The position numbers were made by a program, and so were the translations under genes. DNA of 64,000 nucleotides from contig CACZAD010000029.1 in the NCBI GenBank assembly GCA_902779055.1, positions 114,426 to 178,425 of the forward strand. Direction: 5' to 3'. The notes under the pieces are model-generated. The model was not told the DNA's origin. It saw only the letters and a program-made list of their open reading frames with translations, and made no database searches. Below are positions 1 through 7,600 of this stretch, one piece after another. Positions within the stretch are counted from its first letter, which is position 1. Each line of letters starts with the position of its first letter. Origin of the DNA: Fibrobacter succinogenes (GTDB lineage Bacteria > Fibrobacterota > Fibrobacteria > Fibrobacterales > Fibrobacteraceae).

Positions 1-67
1 GAGCCGTGGCGTCTTTGCGTATACCCTGTATTTCTGCTATAAACTATTCTAAATGTTCCCTCCTTAT

Positions 68-120
68 TGTCATTCCGACCTTTTTTGTCATTCCGGCCCC
101 TGTGCCGGAATCGCCTTCTT
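68..120. repeat. Dispersed palindromic repeat (GTCATTCCGGC type)
   Basis: A short inverted repeat, ATTCCGGC (90-97) and GCCGGAAT (104-111), follows an incomplete copy of the same GTCATTCCG start at 69-78. Related palindromes ending in a 'cgcctt' tail recur at 9567, 55712 and 58587, so this is one member of a dispersed intergenic family. There is no coding potential here. Confidence 0.75.
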
Positions 121-150
121 GTATTAAAAACTTACATCCTGCCTCGTTAA

Positions 151-179
151 TTGACGGTTCACAAACTTTTTACTAAGAT
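151..179 (+). promoter_or_regulatory. Candidate promoter of the AraC-type regulator
   Basis: TTGACG (151-156) and TAAGAT (174-179) are separated by 17 bases. The start codon at 189 lies about ten bases past the -10 box, and no Shine-Dalgarno sequence precedes it, so the transcript would have almost no leader. The alternative -10 reading GATATT (177-182) also lies 6 bases before ATG. Confidence 0.45.
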
Positions 180-188
180 ATTGATATA

Positions 189-1088
189 ATGACGAACTTT
201 CCTTTAAATAAAAATGGAAACATCCGCACGGCGGATTTTTCGATGTTGAATGCCTTGCGCGAAGTCAGCATGCTGCCCGATAAGATTGCAATGTTCAACA
301 GTTTCAAGGAATTTGGACTTGAAAATTATGTTAAGGTACAGGCAGCAGTGCTTCTCCTCGTGAAGCACGGTTCTGTGGATGTTGAACTGGACCTCAAGAC
401 TTATAGGCTTGATGCGGGTTCCTTGTTCATTGTTTTCCCGGACCAGGTTTTAAAAGCCAAGAAGGCTTCTGCTGATTTTGACCCGATATGCATTGCCTGT
501 TCCAAGAATATGATCGAGGAATTGATCATCCGCTTTGATGACAATACCCGCTTGATTTTGAAGTTGCGCGAGAATCCTTTGCATAAGCTGGAAAAACTGG
601 AATTTGAACGCCTGAACACAAGTTTTGAATTTTTGAAGAAAAAGTTCGAAACGACGGTGACTAATTCCTGTCGCTTGCAGGTTCTCAAGAATCATTTGAT
701 TGCGTTGCTTTACGAATGCATCGGGGCTATTAACGAACCGATCAGTTCGGATGTTTCTAAGACGCGCGGTCAGGTGCTGTTCTCGCAGTTCATTGACCTC
801 GTTGTCGAAAAACATCGCGAACAGCATTCCGTGAAATACTACGCCGATGAACTCGGTATTACGCCGAAGTACCTCTCTGCCGTTGCCGAAGAGCAGACTG
901 GCAAGAATGCCAAGCGCTGGATTGACGAACACATTGCACTCGATGCAAAGGTGCTGTTGCGCTCGTCATCCCGAGACATCCAGAAGGTCTCCAAGATCCT
1001 GAACTTCCCGGACGTTTCGTTCTTTGGAAAGTTCTTCAAGCGCCTCGTCGGAGTCTCTCCCAAAGCCTACCGCAAAACAACGGATTGA
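189..1088 (+). CDS. AraC/XylS-family transcriptional regulator
   Basis: This 299-residue protein has the AraC layout. Residues about 1-190 form an effector-type N-terminal half with an early small beta-rich segment, and residues about 200-297 carry the double helix-turn-helix. The first helix pair is around YYADELGITPKYLSAV. The second ends in the family signature DVSFFGKFFKRLVGVSPKAYR, split here as FFGKFFKRL and GVSPKAYR. It is a DNA-binding activator or repressor; the ligand and targets are unknown. It stands alone, ahead of a Rho-independent terminator at 1168. The start is supported by a TTGACG/TAAGAT pair just upstream rather than by a ribosome-binding site. Confidence 0.85.
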   Translation: MTNFPLNKNGNIRTADFSMLNALREVSMLPDKIAMFNSFKEFGLENYVKVQAAVLLLVKHGSVDVELDLKTYRLDAGSLFIVFPDQVLKAKKASADFDPICIACSKNMIEELIIRFDDNTRLILKLRENPLHKLEKLEFERLNTSFEFLKKKFETTVTNSCRLQVLKNHLIALLYECIGAINEPISSDVSKTRGQVLFSQFIDLVVEKHREQHSVKYYADELGITPKYLSAVAEEQTGKNAKRWIDEHIALDAKVLLRSSSRDIQKVSKILNFPDVSFFGKFFKRLVGVSPKAYRKTTD

Positions 1089-1160
1089 TTTAGACGAAAG
1101 AACGCTCGCTCTGCTCGCTACAGACGAGAGACGAAAGAGTTTATTCTGTAAAGTCAAAAA
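1089..1160. repeat. Short repetitive spacer with direct GACGAAAG copies
   Basis: The spacer after the AraC gene holds two copies of GACGAAAG (near 1093 and 1131) flanking a CTCGCTCTGCTCGCT stretch. It looks like intergenic repeat debris; I see no gene in it. Confidence 0.35.
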
Positions 1161-1167
1161 TTTTATT

Positions 1168-1200
1168 ATTCCCGGCTCGCCCGGGAATTTCCTTTTTATT
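1168..1200 (+). terminator. Rho-independent terminator after the AraC gene
   Basis: An 8-bp stem ATTCCCGG (1168-1175) / CCGGGAAT (1181-1188) with a 5-base loop is followed by a T-rich run (tttcctttttattt). It lies 80 bases past the stop codon of the regulator. Confidence 0.75.
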
Positions 1201-1291
1201 TACGATAATTTGACTGGTGACTTGTAATCAAAAGTTATCATATGTTGTATATTACTTAGAAAGTGCCATCCTGAGTGAAATCGAAGGATCT

Positions 1292-2821
1292 ATGAAATTG
1301 AGAAAACTTATCTTATTTGCTTTGCTCTTTGCCTCCGTTTTGCTTCTCGCCGCTTGTGGCGAAGAAGAACGCAAGGAATATTACAATCGAAATTCGGTTA
1401 AATCCATTACAACATATCGTAAAAATATCAAAGAGGGCAAATACATCTCTTATTATTGGGGCGGAAAAGTAAAAGAGACGGGCTTTTATAAAAATGACAA
1501 ACCGAATGGCGTGTGGAGAACGTGGCACGAAAATGGACAACTTGCTTTTGAAGGCTTTTACCATGAAGGTATGCGGGATAGCGTTTGGAGATGGTGGCAT
1601 AGCAATGGACAATTGTCGAGAGAAGAATTTTATAAAGGTAAAATGTATAATTACTGGATTCAGAATTGTCATCGACTTTCGGGTTGCTATGATGACTTTA
1701 TTCGAGATAGTGTAAGTAGAGAATGGTATGCGAATGGAAAAATAGAATCAGAAGAACATTATAAGAACGGAGTGCGAGAAGGTTCTAGTAAACGTTGGTT
1801 TGATAATGGTCGATTGCATTCTGAAATGTTTTATAAATCAGGGAAAATAGATGGCATCTTGAAAATTTGGCATTATAATGGGCAAAAGCTTTGTGAGCAT
1901 GGTTATAGATTAGGCCGAAAAGAAGGGGCGTGGAAAGCATGGTATGAAAATGGTTTTTTGGAATTCGATGGACTGTACAAGTCTGATAAACGAGAAGGAC
2001 CTTGGAAATCTTGGTATTGGAACGGACAATTGGCGGAAGAATCTTTTTATGTATCGGGTAAAAAAGATGGTGTTAGTAAAAAATGGTTTCATGACGGCAA
2101 GTTGAAAGAGATGATTTCGTATAAGTTAGGAGAATATGATGGCCCTTGGAAAGCGTGGTCCGAATATGGACAATTGAAAGATGAACGATTCTATAAAAAT
2201 GGTAAGTTCGAAGGAACTTGGACAGAATGGTATATAAATGGTCGTCTGAAATCGAAGGTCATTTATAAAGATGGTAAACGTTATGGAACTTGGAAATGGT
2301 GGTATGAAAATGGGAAAATGCAATGGGAAGATAATTATGTATCAGATAGAGCCCATAGCGTATGGAAGAGATGGTATAAAAATGGAAAATTGAAAGCCAT
2401 ATTTTGTTATAAAGACGGTAATTTAGAAGGCGTTCGAAAAAAATGGCATGAAAATGGGAAAATCGCCGAGGAAGAACATTATAACGAAGGAAAACTCAAC
2501 GGTGTTAGAAAAACGTGGTTCGAAAATGGACGTTTAAAGGCTGAAGAATACTATGAGTTGGACAAGCCCATTGGTGTCTGGAAAAAATGGAATGAAAATG
2601 GTGAACTAATTGAGTCTGAAACTTATAAAGACGGATTTAAGACATCCGTCCTTGACAATCCTAATGGCCGCGATATTGAATCAAATCGGGAAAAAAAGAG
2701 AAAACGGTCAGGATCAATAATTCCTGTACTAGAAAGACTGCGAACTCTTTATGTTGATGATTCTTTGAAAGCTCGGCAGTCTATTACAGACGAACCTGTT
2801 TGGAAGAGAAAGTTCGATTGA
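1292..2821 (+). CDS. MORN-variant repeat lipoprotein (YwqK-like)
   Basis: Starting at ATG 1292, behind an AAGGATCT ribosome-binding site, the product is a lipoprotein: a basic start, a leucine-rich core and lipobox LLAAC near residue 22. The rest, from about residue 35 to 450, is a tandem array of about 18 units of roughly 23 residues built on the pattern YKNGKxxGxWKxWYENGxL. These are the MORN-variant units seen in YwqK-family proteins, often called antitoxin-like, though that role is poorly established. The last 60 residues are basic and unrepeated. An upstream in-frame start (1217) would bury the signal peptide and is rejected. The gene is visibly more AT-rich than its neighbours. The function is unknown; a cell-surface structural or binding role is a guess. 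Confidence 0.8.
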   Translation: MKLRKLILFALLFASVLLLAACGEEERKEYYNRNSVKSITTYRKNIKEGKYISYYWGGKVKETGFYKNDKPNGVWRTWHENGQLAFEGFYHEGMRDSVWRWWHSNGQLSREEFYKGKMYNYWIQNCHRLSGCYDDFIRDSVSREWYANGKIESEEHYKNGVREGSSKRWFDNGRLHSEMFYKSGKIDGILKIWHYNGQKLCEHGYRLGRKEGAWKAWYENGFLEFDGLYKSDKREGPWKSWYWNGQLAEESFYVSGKKDGVSKKWFHDGKLKEMISYKLGEYDGPWKAWSEYGQLKDERFYKNGKFEGTWTEWYINGRLKSKVIYKDGKRYGTWKWWYENGKMQWEDNYVSDRAHSVWKRWYKNGKLKAIFCYKDGNLEGVRKKWHENGKIAEEEHYNEGKLNGVRKTWFENGRLKAEEYYELDKPIGVWKKWNENGELIESETYKDGFKTSVLDNPNGRDIESNREKKRKRSGSIIPVLERLRTLYVDDSLKARQSITDEPVWKRKFD

Positions 2822-2836
2822 TCCGCCTTACAATTA

Positions 2837-3523
2837 TTAAACTTTCATCGCATCGACTTGATTGACGATAGCAGTCACGGCTTCGATGTGCTTGTTGATG
2901 TTTTCTAGAATCACTTTTTTGTCATCGGTCATATTCGGAATGCGCACGCCCGGGAACATCTCGTAAACTTGTTCGTGATTTTCGGGATAATTGCCTGTTG
3001 CAATGTAATAGACCCCGTAAAGCAAGGGAAGGAGCGTTATTGTTGAACGTACGTAAATCTCGTGCGGATTGCGGTATTCCTTGAGGTATAGAAAAAATTG
3101 GCGCAAATGTACGAGCAATCCGCGCAGTTCGCGTTCGCATTCCATACGCAGTTCTGCAAGATTCGGGCTGAAGTCTGCAAGCGGCGTCTCGCCACAAATC
3201 GTCACATTTCGGCTCTTGATATGCAAAAATTCCAGCGGAAACACGTCCTGCGACGACTTGATTTCAAAACGCGAGAATATGTGGTTGAACACGATGTTGT
3301 CGCGCTTTGCCTTTGCTGTGAGCTTTTGCAACGGAAGCAAGTCCTCGACGGAATTGGACTTTAGAATAAAGCTGACGGTCCACGTGGATTCCAGCGAGGA
3401 AAATCCTTCCATAAGGCAATCGCCGTGAATGAATGCCGAAATGAGGTTGTCGCCGAGAGCTTCTTGAATCAGCTTCGGCCATTCTGAATTCTGAAATTCT
3501 GCGACGCTTAAAATCTTCTTCAT
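2837..3523 (-). CDS. Conserved hypothetical protein, possibly nucleotidyltransferase-like
   Basis: This 228-residue cytoplasmic protein lies 14 bases downstream of the TPM-domain gene on the same strand and is probably cotranscribed with it. A ribosome-binding site (agagg) precedes ATG 3523. The N-terminal part has a segment FIHGDCLMEG followed by hydrophobic strands, vaguely like proteins with a degenerate nucleotidyltransferase fold. The C-terminal half is helical, with a hydrophobic stretch around LLPLLYGVYYIATG. I do not recognise the family with confidence and assign no function. Confidence 0.65.
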   Translation of the reverse strand: MKKILSVAEFQNSEWPKLIQEALGDNLISAFIHGDCLMEGFSSLESTWTVSFILKSNSVEDLLPLQKLTAKAKRDNIVFNHIFSRFEIKSSQDVFPLEFLHIKSRNVTICGETPLADFSPNLAELRMECERELRGLLVHLRQFFLYLKEYRNPHEIYVRSTITLLPLLYGVYYIATGNYPENHEQVYEMFPGVRIPNMTDDKKVILENINKHIEAVTAIVNQVDAMKV

Positions 3524-3537
3524 AGTGAACCTCTAAA

Positions 3538-4332
3538 TTACCAGCTTCCGCCGGAGCCGCCACCGCCAAAGTGGCCTCCACCGAATCCGCCTCCAAATCC
3601 GCCTCCACCAAAACCGCCAAAGCCACCTCCGAAGCCGCCTCTCGGGCCATGGTGACTGCGACTGCTATTGCTGAGCGCGTTTCCGAGCAAGAACCAGAGG
3701 CAACCGTTTCCGCGTCCGCCACCGTTCTTCGAAACGAACAAGAATAGAATCACGAAAATGATGAGTGCGAGCCCGAACGGGTTGCTTTCTTCTTCTTGCG
3801 GGAGCTGGTCGGTGTTGACCTCAAGTGTCACGCCTTTTTCTTTGGCGACGACTTGCGCAATTTCCCAGGCGAGAGTTATGACGCCCTGGCCGTATTTTTC
3901 AATCCTGAACGCAGGCACGATCGTCTTTTGCTGGAGTCGTTCTACGAGAACGTCGGGCAGGTAGCCTTCGGCGCCGTAACCGACTTCGACACTTCTGCGG
4001 TGCTGCTTCATCGCTGCAAAAATCAGGATGCCTTCGTCATTTTTGCTGCCGACGCCCCAGCTTTCGGCAATCTTGACGGCGTAATCCCTAAAGTCTGCAA
4101 AGCCGATGTCGTGAACTAGCGCAACTGCAAGTCCGACTTTTGTTTTGCGGTAGAGTTCTTCGGCTAGCGCATTGAAAAACTGCACATCCTGTTTCGAAAG
4201 CAGTCGGTCTTCGTCGTACACATAGCTGTTGGTCGGGCGCTTGGGGAGTCCCTTTTTGTTCACGGCAAAACCTGCCGCAACGGGAATCGCGAGCAAAAGC
4301 ACTAACAGCAGAGAGAAAATTCTTTTTGGCAT
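3538..4332 (-). CDS. TPM-domain (YgcG-like) membrane protein
   Basis: The 264-residue protein begins with a signal peptide or anchor (PKRIFSLLLVLLLAIPVAAG), then a TPM domain from about residue 35 to 165 with recognisable blocks VGLAVALVHDIG and VEVGYGAEGYLPD. A hydrophobic segment follows near 195-210 (LALIIFVILFLFVSK), and the tail is almost pure Gly/Phe/His. That order (signal, TPM, one TM, glycine-rich tail) is typical of YgcG-type proteins, which are envelope proteins of unsettled function; some TPM proteins assist photosystem repair or bind metal. The ATG lies directly after the T-run of a terminator, leaving no room for a ribosome-binding site. Confidence 0.85.
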   Translation of the reverse strand: MPKRIFSLLLVLLLAIPVAAGFAVNKKGLPKRPTNSYVYDEDRLLSKQDVQFFNALAEELYRKTKVGLAVALVHDIGFADFRDYAVKIAESWGVGSKNDEGILIFAAMKQHRRSVEVGYGAEGYLPDVLVERLQQKTIVPAFRIEKYGQGVITLAWEIAQVVAKEKGVTLEVNTDQLPQEEESNPFGLALIIFVILFLFVSKNGGGRGNGCLWFLLGNALSNSSRSHHGPRGGFGGGFGGFGGGGFGGGFGGGHFGGGGSGGSW

Positions 4333-4334
4333 AT

Positions 4335-4357
4335 AAAAAAGCCGCTTTGCCGCGGCT
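4335..4357 (-). terminator. Rho-independent terminator (minus strand)
   Basis: On the minus strand, AGCCGC (4357-4352) pairs with GCGGCT (4345-4340) around a 6-base loop and runs into TTTTTTAT. It ends the transcript of the LPP20-like gene (stop at 4392) and its T-run abuts the start codon of the TPM gene at 4332. Confidence 0.75.
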
Positions 4358-4391
4358 CTGTAAAGATACTAATTAAAATGGTGTTCGCAAG

Positions 4392-5603
4392 CTATTTGCA
4401 GGTGGATTGCAATTGTTGCTGGAGCGAAGAAAAGTCCGTCTTTTTGATGGCGCTGATCACTGCGTCGACTTCGCTCTTGCCAACGCCTTTGGCATTGGAC
4501 CAGAAGTTTATGTTCTTGCCTTTGAGCGAAAGTGAAACGTCAAAGGACGAAAGTCTGCCGGTCTTGCCTCTGGGCGATGTCGATATTTCTGTATTGATGG
4601 ACGGAGCGTTTGCGTTGTCCGTAGAAACAGAGATGGACTTCTTGGAGAGTGCGTTTTCGATGGCGTTGCACACGTTGGCGATGTATTCGCACTGGAGCTT
4701 TACTTCGCAGCGGCTCTGGCGAACGGTGTAGGGCACTTCAAGAGCCTTGGTCTTGCCAGTCTTTCTCAACAGTTCATAGGGGAGGTTCGGTTCTACGATA
4801 ATGACGTAAGGACCTTTCTCAAAGTTCACGTTGCGGAGGTTGAAGGTGGCGATACCGTTGTTCTGCGTGCGACGTTCGGAGAGAGTCATGCTCTGGCGGG
4901 CGACCACCGGGAATCCCGGTAACGGACCGAACGAATCCTTGACGATGACGTTCCAGGCCGGCATTTCTGCACGGGTCAGTTCAAAGTTGGGTTCGGCAGT
5001 AGTGGTGATGGTGATGCTCGAAATTCTTTCGACGAGAATCTTTTCGATTTCGGGAAGCCCGTGTTGCAGGCGGTGGCTATCGTCAAGCGGGTAGATGTCT
5101 GCAAGCTGGAGCAGGTAGACGTTGTAGTCGTTGACCTTTTCTTCTGCGGTCGAAAGGTCGTTCACGGCATTGACGTATTTGCGGTCGTCGATGGCCTGCC
5201 TTGCAGACTTTTCGAGGTCGGCGATTTCTTGCTTGAGAGTCTTTAAATGGAACTGTAAGTCGGCGGTCAGCTCATCCATGTCGAGTGTTGCTGTTGCCTT
5301 GAAACCCTTGTCCGTCTGTACGGGAACGACTTTGACGCCTTTGAGAACGACGTTGCTCTTGACGTTGTTGTTTGCTCTGTAGGTTTCTCCAAGGGTGCTT
5401 TCGCCGTTGTTGATGTCTTCGTACTTGGTCTGGGTCTGGGATGCCGAAATCTTGGACTTCACCTGCTTTGCAACACCTGCGATGGCGGCGTTGTTTGCTT
5501 CTTCTTGAGAGACTTTAGAAGTGGCTGTATAAGTAATGATCTTTCCGGCAAAAGCGGGAACAATGGAGAGGCACGCACAAAGGAAGAGGGTCTTGAAATT
5601 CAT
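4392..5603 (-). CDS. Exported LPP20-like protein
   Basis: This 403-residue protein starts with a signal peptide ending in the SIVPAFAG region. Residues about 20-125 resemble LPP20-type lipoprotein domains: an alpha/beta unit beginning with YTATSKVSQEEANNAAI and including KGFKATATLDMDEL. A helical stretch at about 125-180 follows, then a beta-rich domain (about 205-290) with a carboxypeptidase-regulatory-like feel (GIATFNLRNVNF). It lies 2 bases downstream of the lipoprotein gene at 5606-6667, so the two are cotranscribed and probably work together in the periplasm. No enzyme motif is visible. The function is unknown. Confidence 0.7.
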   Translation of the reverse strand: MNFKTLFLCACLSIVPAFAGKIITYTATSKVSQEEANNAAIAGVAKQVKSKISASQTQTKYEDINNGESTLGETYRANNNVKSNVVLKGVKVVPVQTDKGFKATATLDMDELTADLQFHLKTLKQEIADLEKSARQAIDDRKYVNAVNDLSTAEEKVNDYNVYLLQLADIYPLDDSHRLQHGLPEIEKILVERISSITITTTAEPNFELTRAEMPAWNVIVKDSFGPLPGFPVVARQSMTLSERRTQNNGIATFNLRNVNFEKGPYVIIVEPNLPYELLRKTGKTKALEVPYTVRQSRCEVKLQCEYIANVCNAIENALSKKSISVSTDNANAPSINTEISTSPRGKTGRLSSFDVSLSLKGKNINFWSNAKGVGKSEVDAVISAIKKTDFSSLQQQLQSTCK

Positions 5604-5605
5604 GG

Positions 5606-6667
5606 TTAATTGAGCTCCATCAATATCAGCTTACGCGTGATATTGTTTTTCTTGGTTTCGGCAATCGGCTTGAAGATCTGTCTCAGCTTGGAGTAGACTT
5701 CTTGGGAATCCCTGTACTTGAGCGGATTGGCGTAAATGACAAAATCTAAAGTCTTTGCGGTCATGACGTTGACCTTTACAGAGCTGAAGTTGCTCTTGAG
5801 GCCTTTCATGATGGCATCGTGCAAGTCTTCGGTCTGGCTGTCGGAGTAGTCGCCCTTGATGTTTGCGACGACCTTGTACTGTGTACCCTTGGCAAGGTCC
5901 ATCTTCCAGTAACCGAGAATTTTTTGTTCGAGTCCGGGCATGGCCTTGCGGACTGCCGCACCGATGTTCGAGTTGATATTGATCTTGGAAGTGTGTCCGT
6001 TGTTGCGTACAACGGCGGACTGCGAGCCGAGGAGTCGTGCGGTCGAGGTCTCGTATGCAGAAACTTCGACGGAGACTTCGTCGTTTGTCACTTCGGAAGA
6101 ATACTTGATATAGATGTCTGCATCCAGGGCGACGCTTGCGAGGTAAGACAAGTCGTCTTCGGTGTTGGCGATGTCGCTCTGCATTTCGAGGATGCTATTC
6201 AGTTCGGCCTGACCATCGACGGATTTGACTTCGTAGTTCTTCTTGGTGAGGTATCCGTTGATCGCTTCGGCTGTCGTGCGGGAGTACGGGTTCTCGGTCG
6301 AAACGTCCGGAACGCCGTCCTTCATGCTCAGGTTCGGGGAGACCATGATGACCGGTTGACCGATTTCCTGGACCGCACTGACGTCGGCATAAGTTTCTGT
6401 AGAGGCGTTTGCAACTGTAGCCGCCTTTTTAGTGGTGGCCGGAGCGCTAGCATTGAAAGCCGTTGGCGTTGTTACGGTAGATTTTGCCGGAACAGAGGTT
6501 GTAGAACCGATTCCGTCCAGTTCGTTGTAGGCGCTTTCAGCCCTTTGGCGTGTTGCTGCATTCTTTTGGCGTGCGTCGGAATCGTTGCGTTTTACGGCAT
6601 GCGGTGCAGAACAGGCGGTTTCGGCTAGGAGAAGTGCTAAACAGAGGGATGGAATCAAGTGTCTCAT
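5606..6667 (-). CDS. Predicted lipoprotein, DUF6175-like
   Basis: The 353-residue product has a hydrophobic start and a cysteine at about residue 19 in the context AETAC, a non-canonical lipobox. An Ala/Thr-rich linker to about residue 105 precedes a mixed alpha/beta region starting PVIMVSPNLSMKDGVP. That region carries two similar halves built around strands such as DADIYIKYSSEV and KTLDFVIYANPL. The layout resembles DUF6175-type proteins of the Bacteroidota/Fibrobacter group; I am moderately sure of the family, not of a role. It is the first gene of a two-gene operon with the LPP20-like protein. Confidence 0.65.
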   Translation of the reverse strand: MRHLIPSLCLALLLAETACSAPHAVKRNDSDARQKNAATRQRAESAYNELDGIGSTTSVPAKSTVTTPTAFNASAPATTKKAATVANASTETYADVSAVQEIGQPVIMVSPNLSMKDGVPDVSTENPYSRTTAEAINGYLTKKNYEVKSVDGQAELNSILEMQSDIANTEDDLSYLASVALDADIYIKYSSEVTNDEVSVEVSAYETSTARLLGSQSAVVRNNGHTSKININSNIGAAVRKAMPGLEQKILGYWKMDLAKGTQYKVVANIKGDYSDSQTEDLHDAIMKGLKSNFSSVKVNVMTAKTLDFVIYANPLKYRDSQEVYSKLRQIFKPIAETKKNNITRKLILMELN

Positions 6668-6892
6668 ATTGCAAATATCTCTTTAAATGGTTTCCTGATT
6701 TTTTTTATACAGATAATATACAATGTTTTGTCTATAGAAAGTAAACAAATAATACGAATTGTAAAATACTTTTTTTAGGAGTTGCTATCAAAAGAAAATT
6801 TGGATATATATATTCATAAGGATACTTTTTTTACAAAAGAGAATAGTAGTTTTGGAGTGTTAGGAAAAATCTTCACATGTGTGAGGTTTAAT
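6668..6892. other. AT-rich divergent intergenic region
   Basis: The 225 bases between two divergent genes are strongly AT-rich and must hold both promoters. On the minus strand GATATTTG (6679-6672) lies close before the lipoprotein start. An in-frame TTG at 6782 would extend the plus-strand gene but has no homologous look. Nothing else is recognised. Confidence 0.4.
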
Positions 6893-7531
6893 ATGAGCGA
6901 AAAATGGATCTGGTTGCCCGATTGGGCCTCAAATCTTGGTATTTGGGAAGACGACCTGATAGATGTCGCCCCCTCTGCAAGCCATATTTATGTACCGTAT
7001 GACCAAATGTCTGAATTTTTGGAGCATCCGACGGATATTCCCGAAATGAAGAAGGCCACGACTGTTGTGGCATGGGGACTTAGTGCCTTGTCTTTAATGT
7101 GTTCTGCCAAGGAGCATAAGCAGGGACAAAAGTGGATTTTGCTTTCGCCATACGCTGATTTTTGTGACGAAATCGGAAACTGGACTGTTCCTAACCTTCA
7201 TTTTATGGCGCACCAGCTGTTGACGACTACCGAGCCTGCCCTCAAATCGTTTATGGAACTGTTCGAGGAAGATTTTGGTGACTGGCAAGACGACTGGTTT
7301 GACAATGCCAAAAAGTATGGAGCTGAAGCCCTGGCTAAGGGACTGATGTACCTGGCTTCGCACCGCGTGGAATCTGAGGTTCCGCAAAGCGAGGATATCC
7401 AGGTGCTTTATGGCAGGCTAGATACGGCGGTGTCGCCGGAATGGACGCTGAAACTCAAGGCGTTCTTGCCCAAGGCCGAATTCAAGGAGCGCCCGAAAGC
7501 AGGCCATTGGCCGCCGATGCTGTTGCTTTAG
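6893..7531 (+). CDS. Alpha/beta hydrolase, BioH/BioG-like
   Basis: From ATG 6893 (ribosome-binding site gtgagg) the protein has 212 residues. It starts WIWLPDWASNLGIW, as pimeloyl-ACP methyl ester esterases do. The nucleophile elbow is WGLSAL (Ser near residue 66), the acid is in YGRLDTAVSP and the histidine in AGHWPPM near the C-terminus, so the Ser-Asp-His triad is complete. The elbow lacks the second glycine of GxSxG. BioH/BioG enzymes release pimeloyl-ACP for biotin synthesis, but no other bio gene is in the window, so the substrate is uncertain. The longer TTG start at 6782 adds a lysine/phenylalanine-rich segment with no family counterpart and is rejected. Confidence 0.7.
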   Translation: MSEKWIWLPDWASNLGIWEDDLIDVAPSASHIYVPYDQMSEFLEHPTDIPEMKKATTVVAWGLSALSLMCSAKEHKQGQKWILLSPYADFCDEIGNWTVPNLHFMAHQLLTTTEPALKSFMELFEEDFGDWQDDWFDNAKKYGAEALAKGLMYLASHRVESEVPQSEDIQVLYGRLDTAVSPEWTLKLKAFLPKAEFKERPKAGHWPPMLLL

Positions 7532-7600
7532 GCAGTAGACAGTAATAGTTAGGCGGCTTTGCCGCGATTATAAAAACTTCCTACTAATTCCTAACCACTT
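7532..7600. repeat. Heptad-type repeat with GCGGC hairpin between convergent genes
   Basis: After the hydrolase stop lies GGCAGTAGACAGTAATAG, then a hairpin GCGGC (7553-7557) / GCCGC (7561-7565) and ACTTCCTACTAATTCC, the reverse of the same unit. The hairpin could terminate both converging transcripts. The GTAGACAGTAG / CTTCCTAC units recur at six other intergenic sites in the window. Confidence 0.6.

Noticed and set aside
6782..6892. TTG-initiated extension of the BioH-like hydrolase
   Set aside because: The 37 extra residues are Lys/Phe/Asn-rich and precede the conserved N-terminus; ATG 6893 has a ribosome-binding site.
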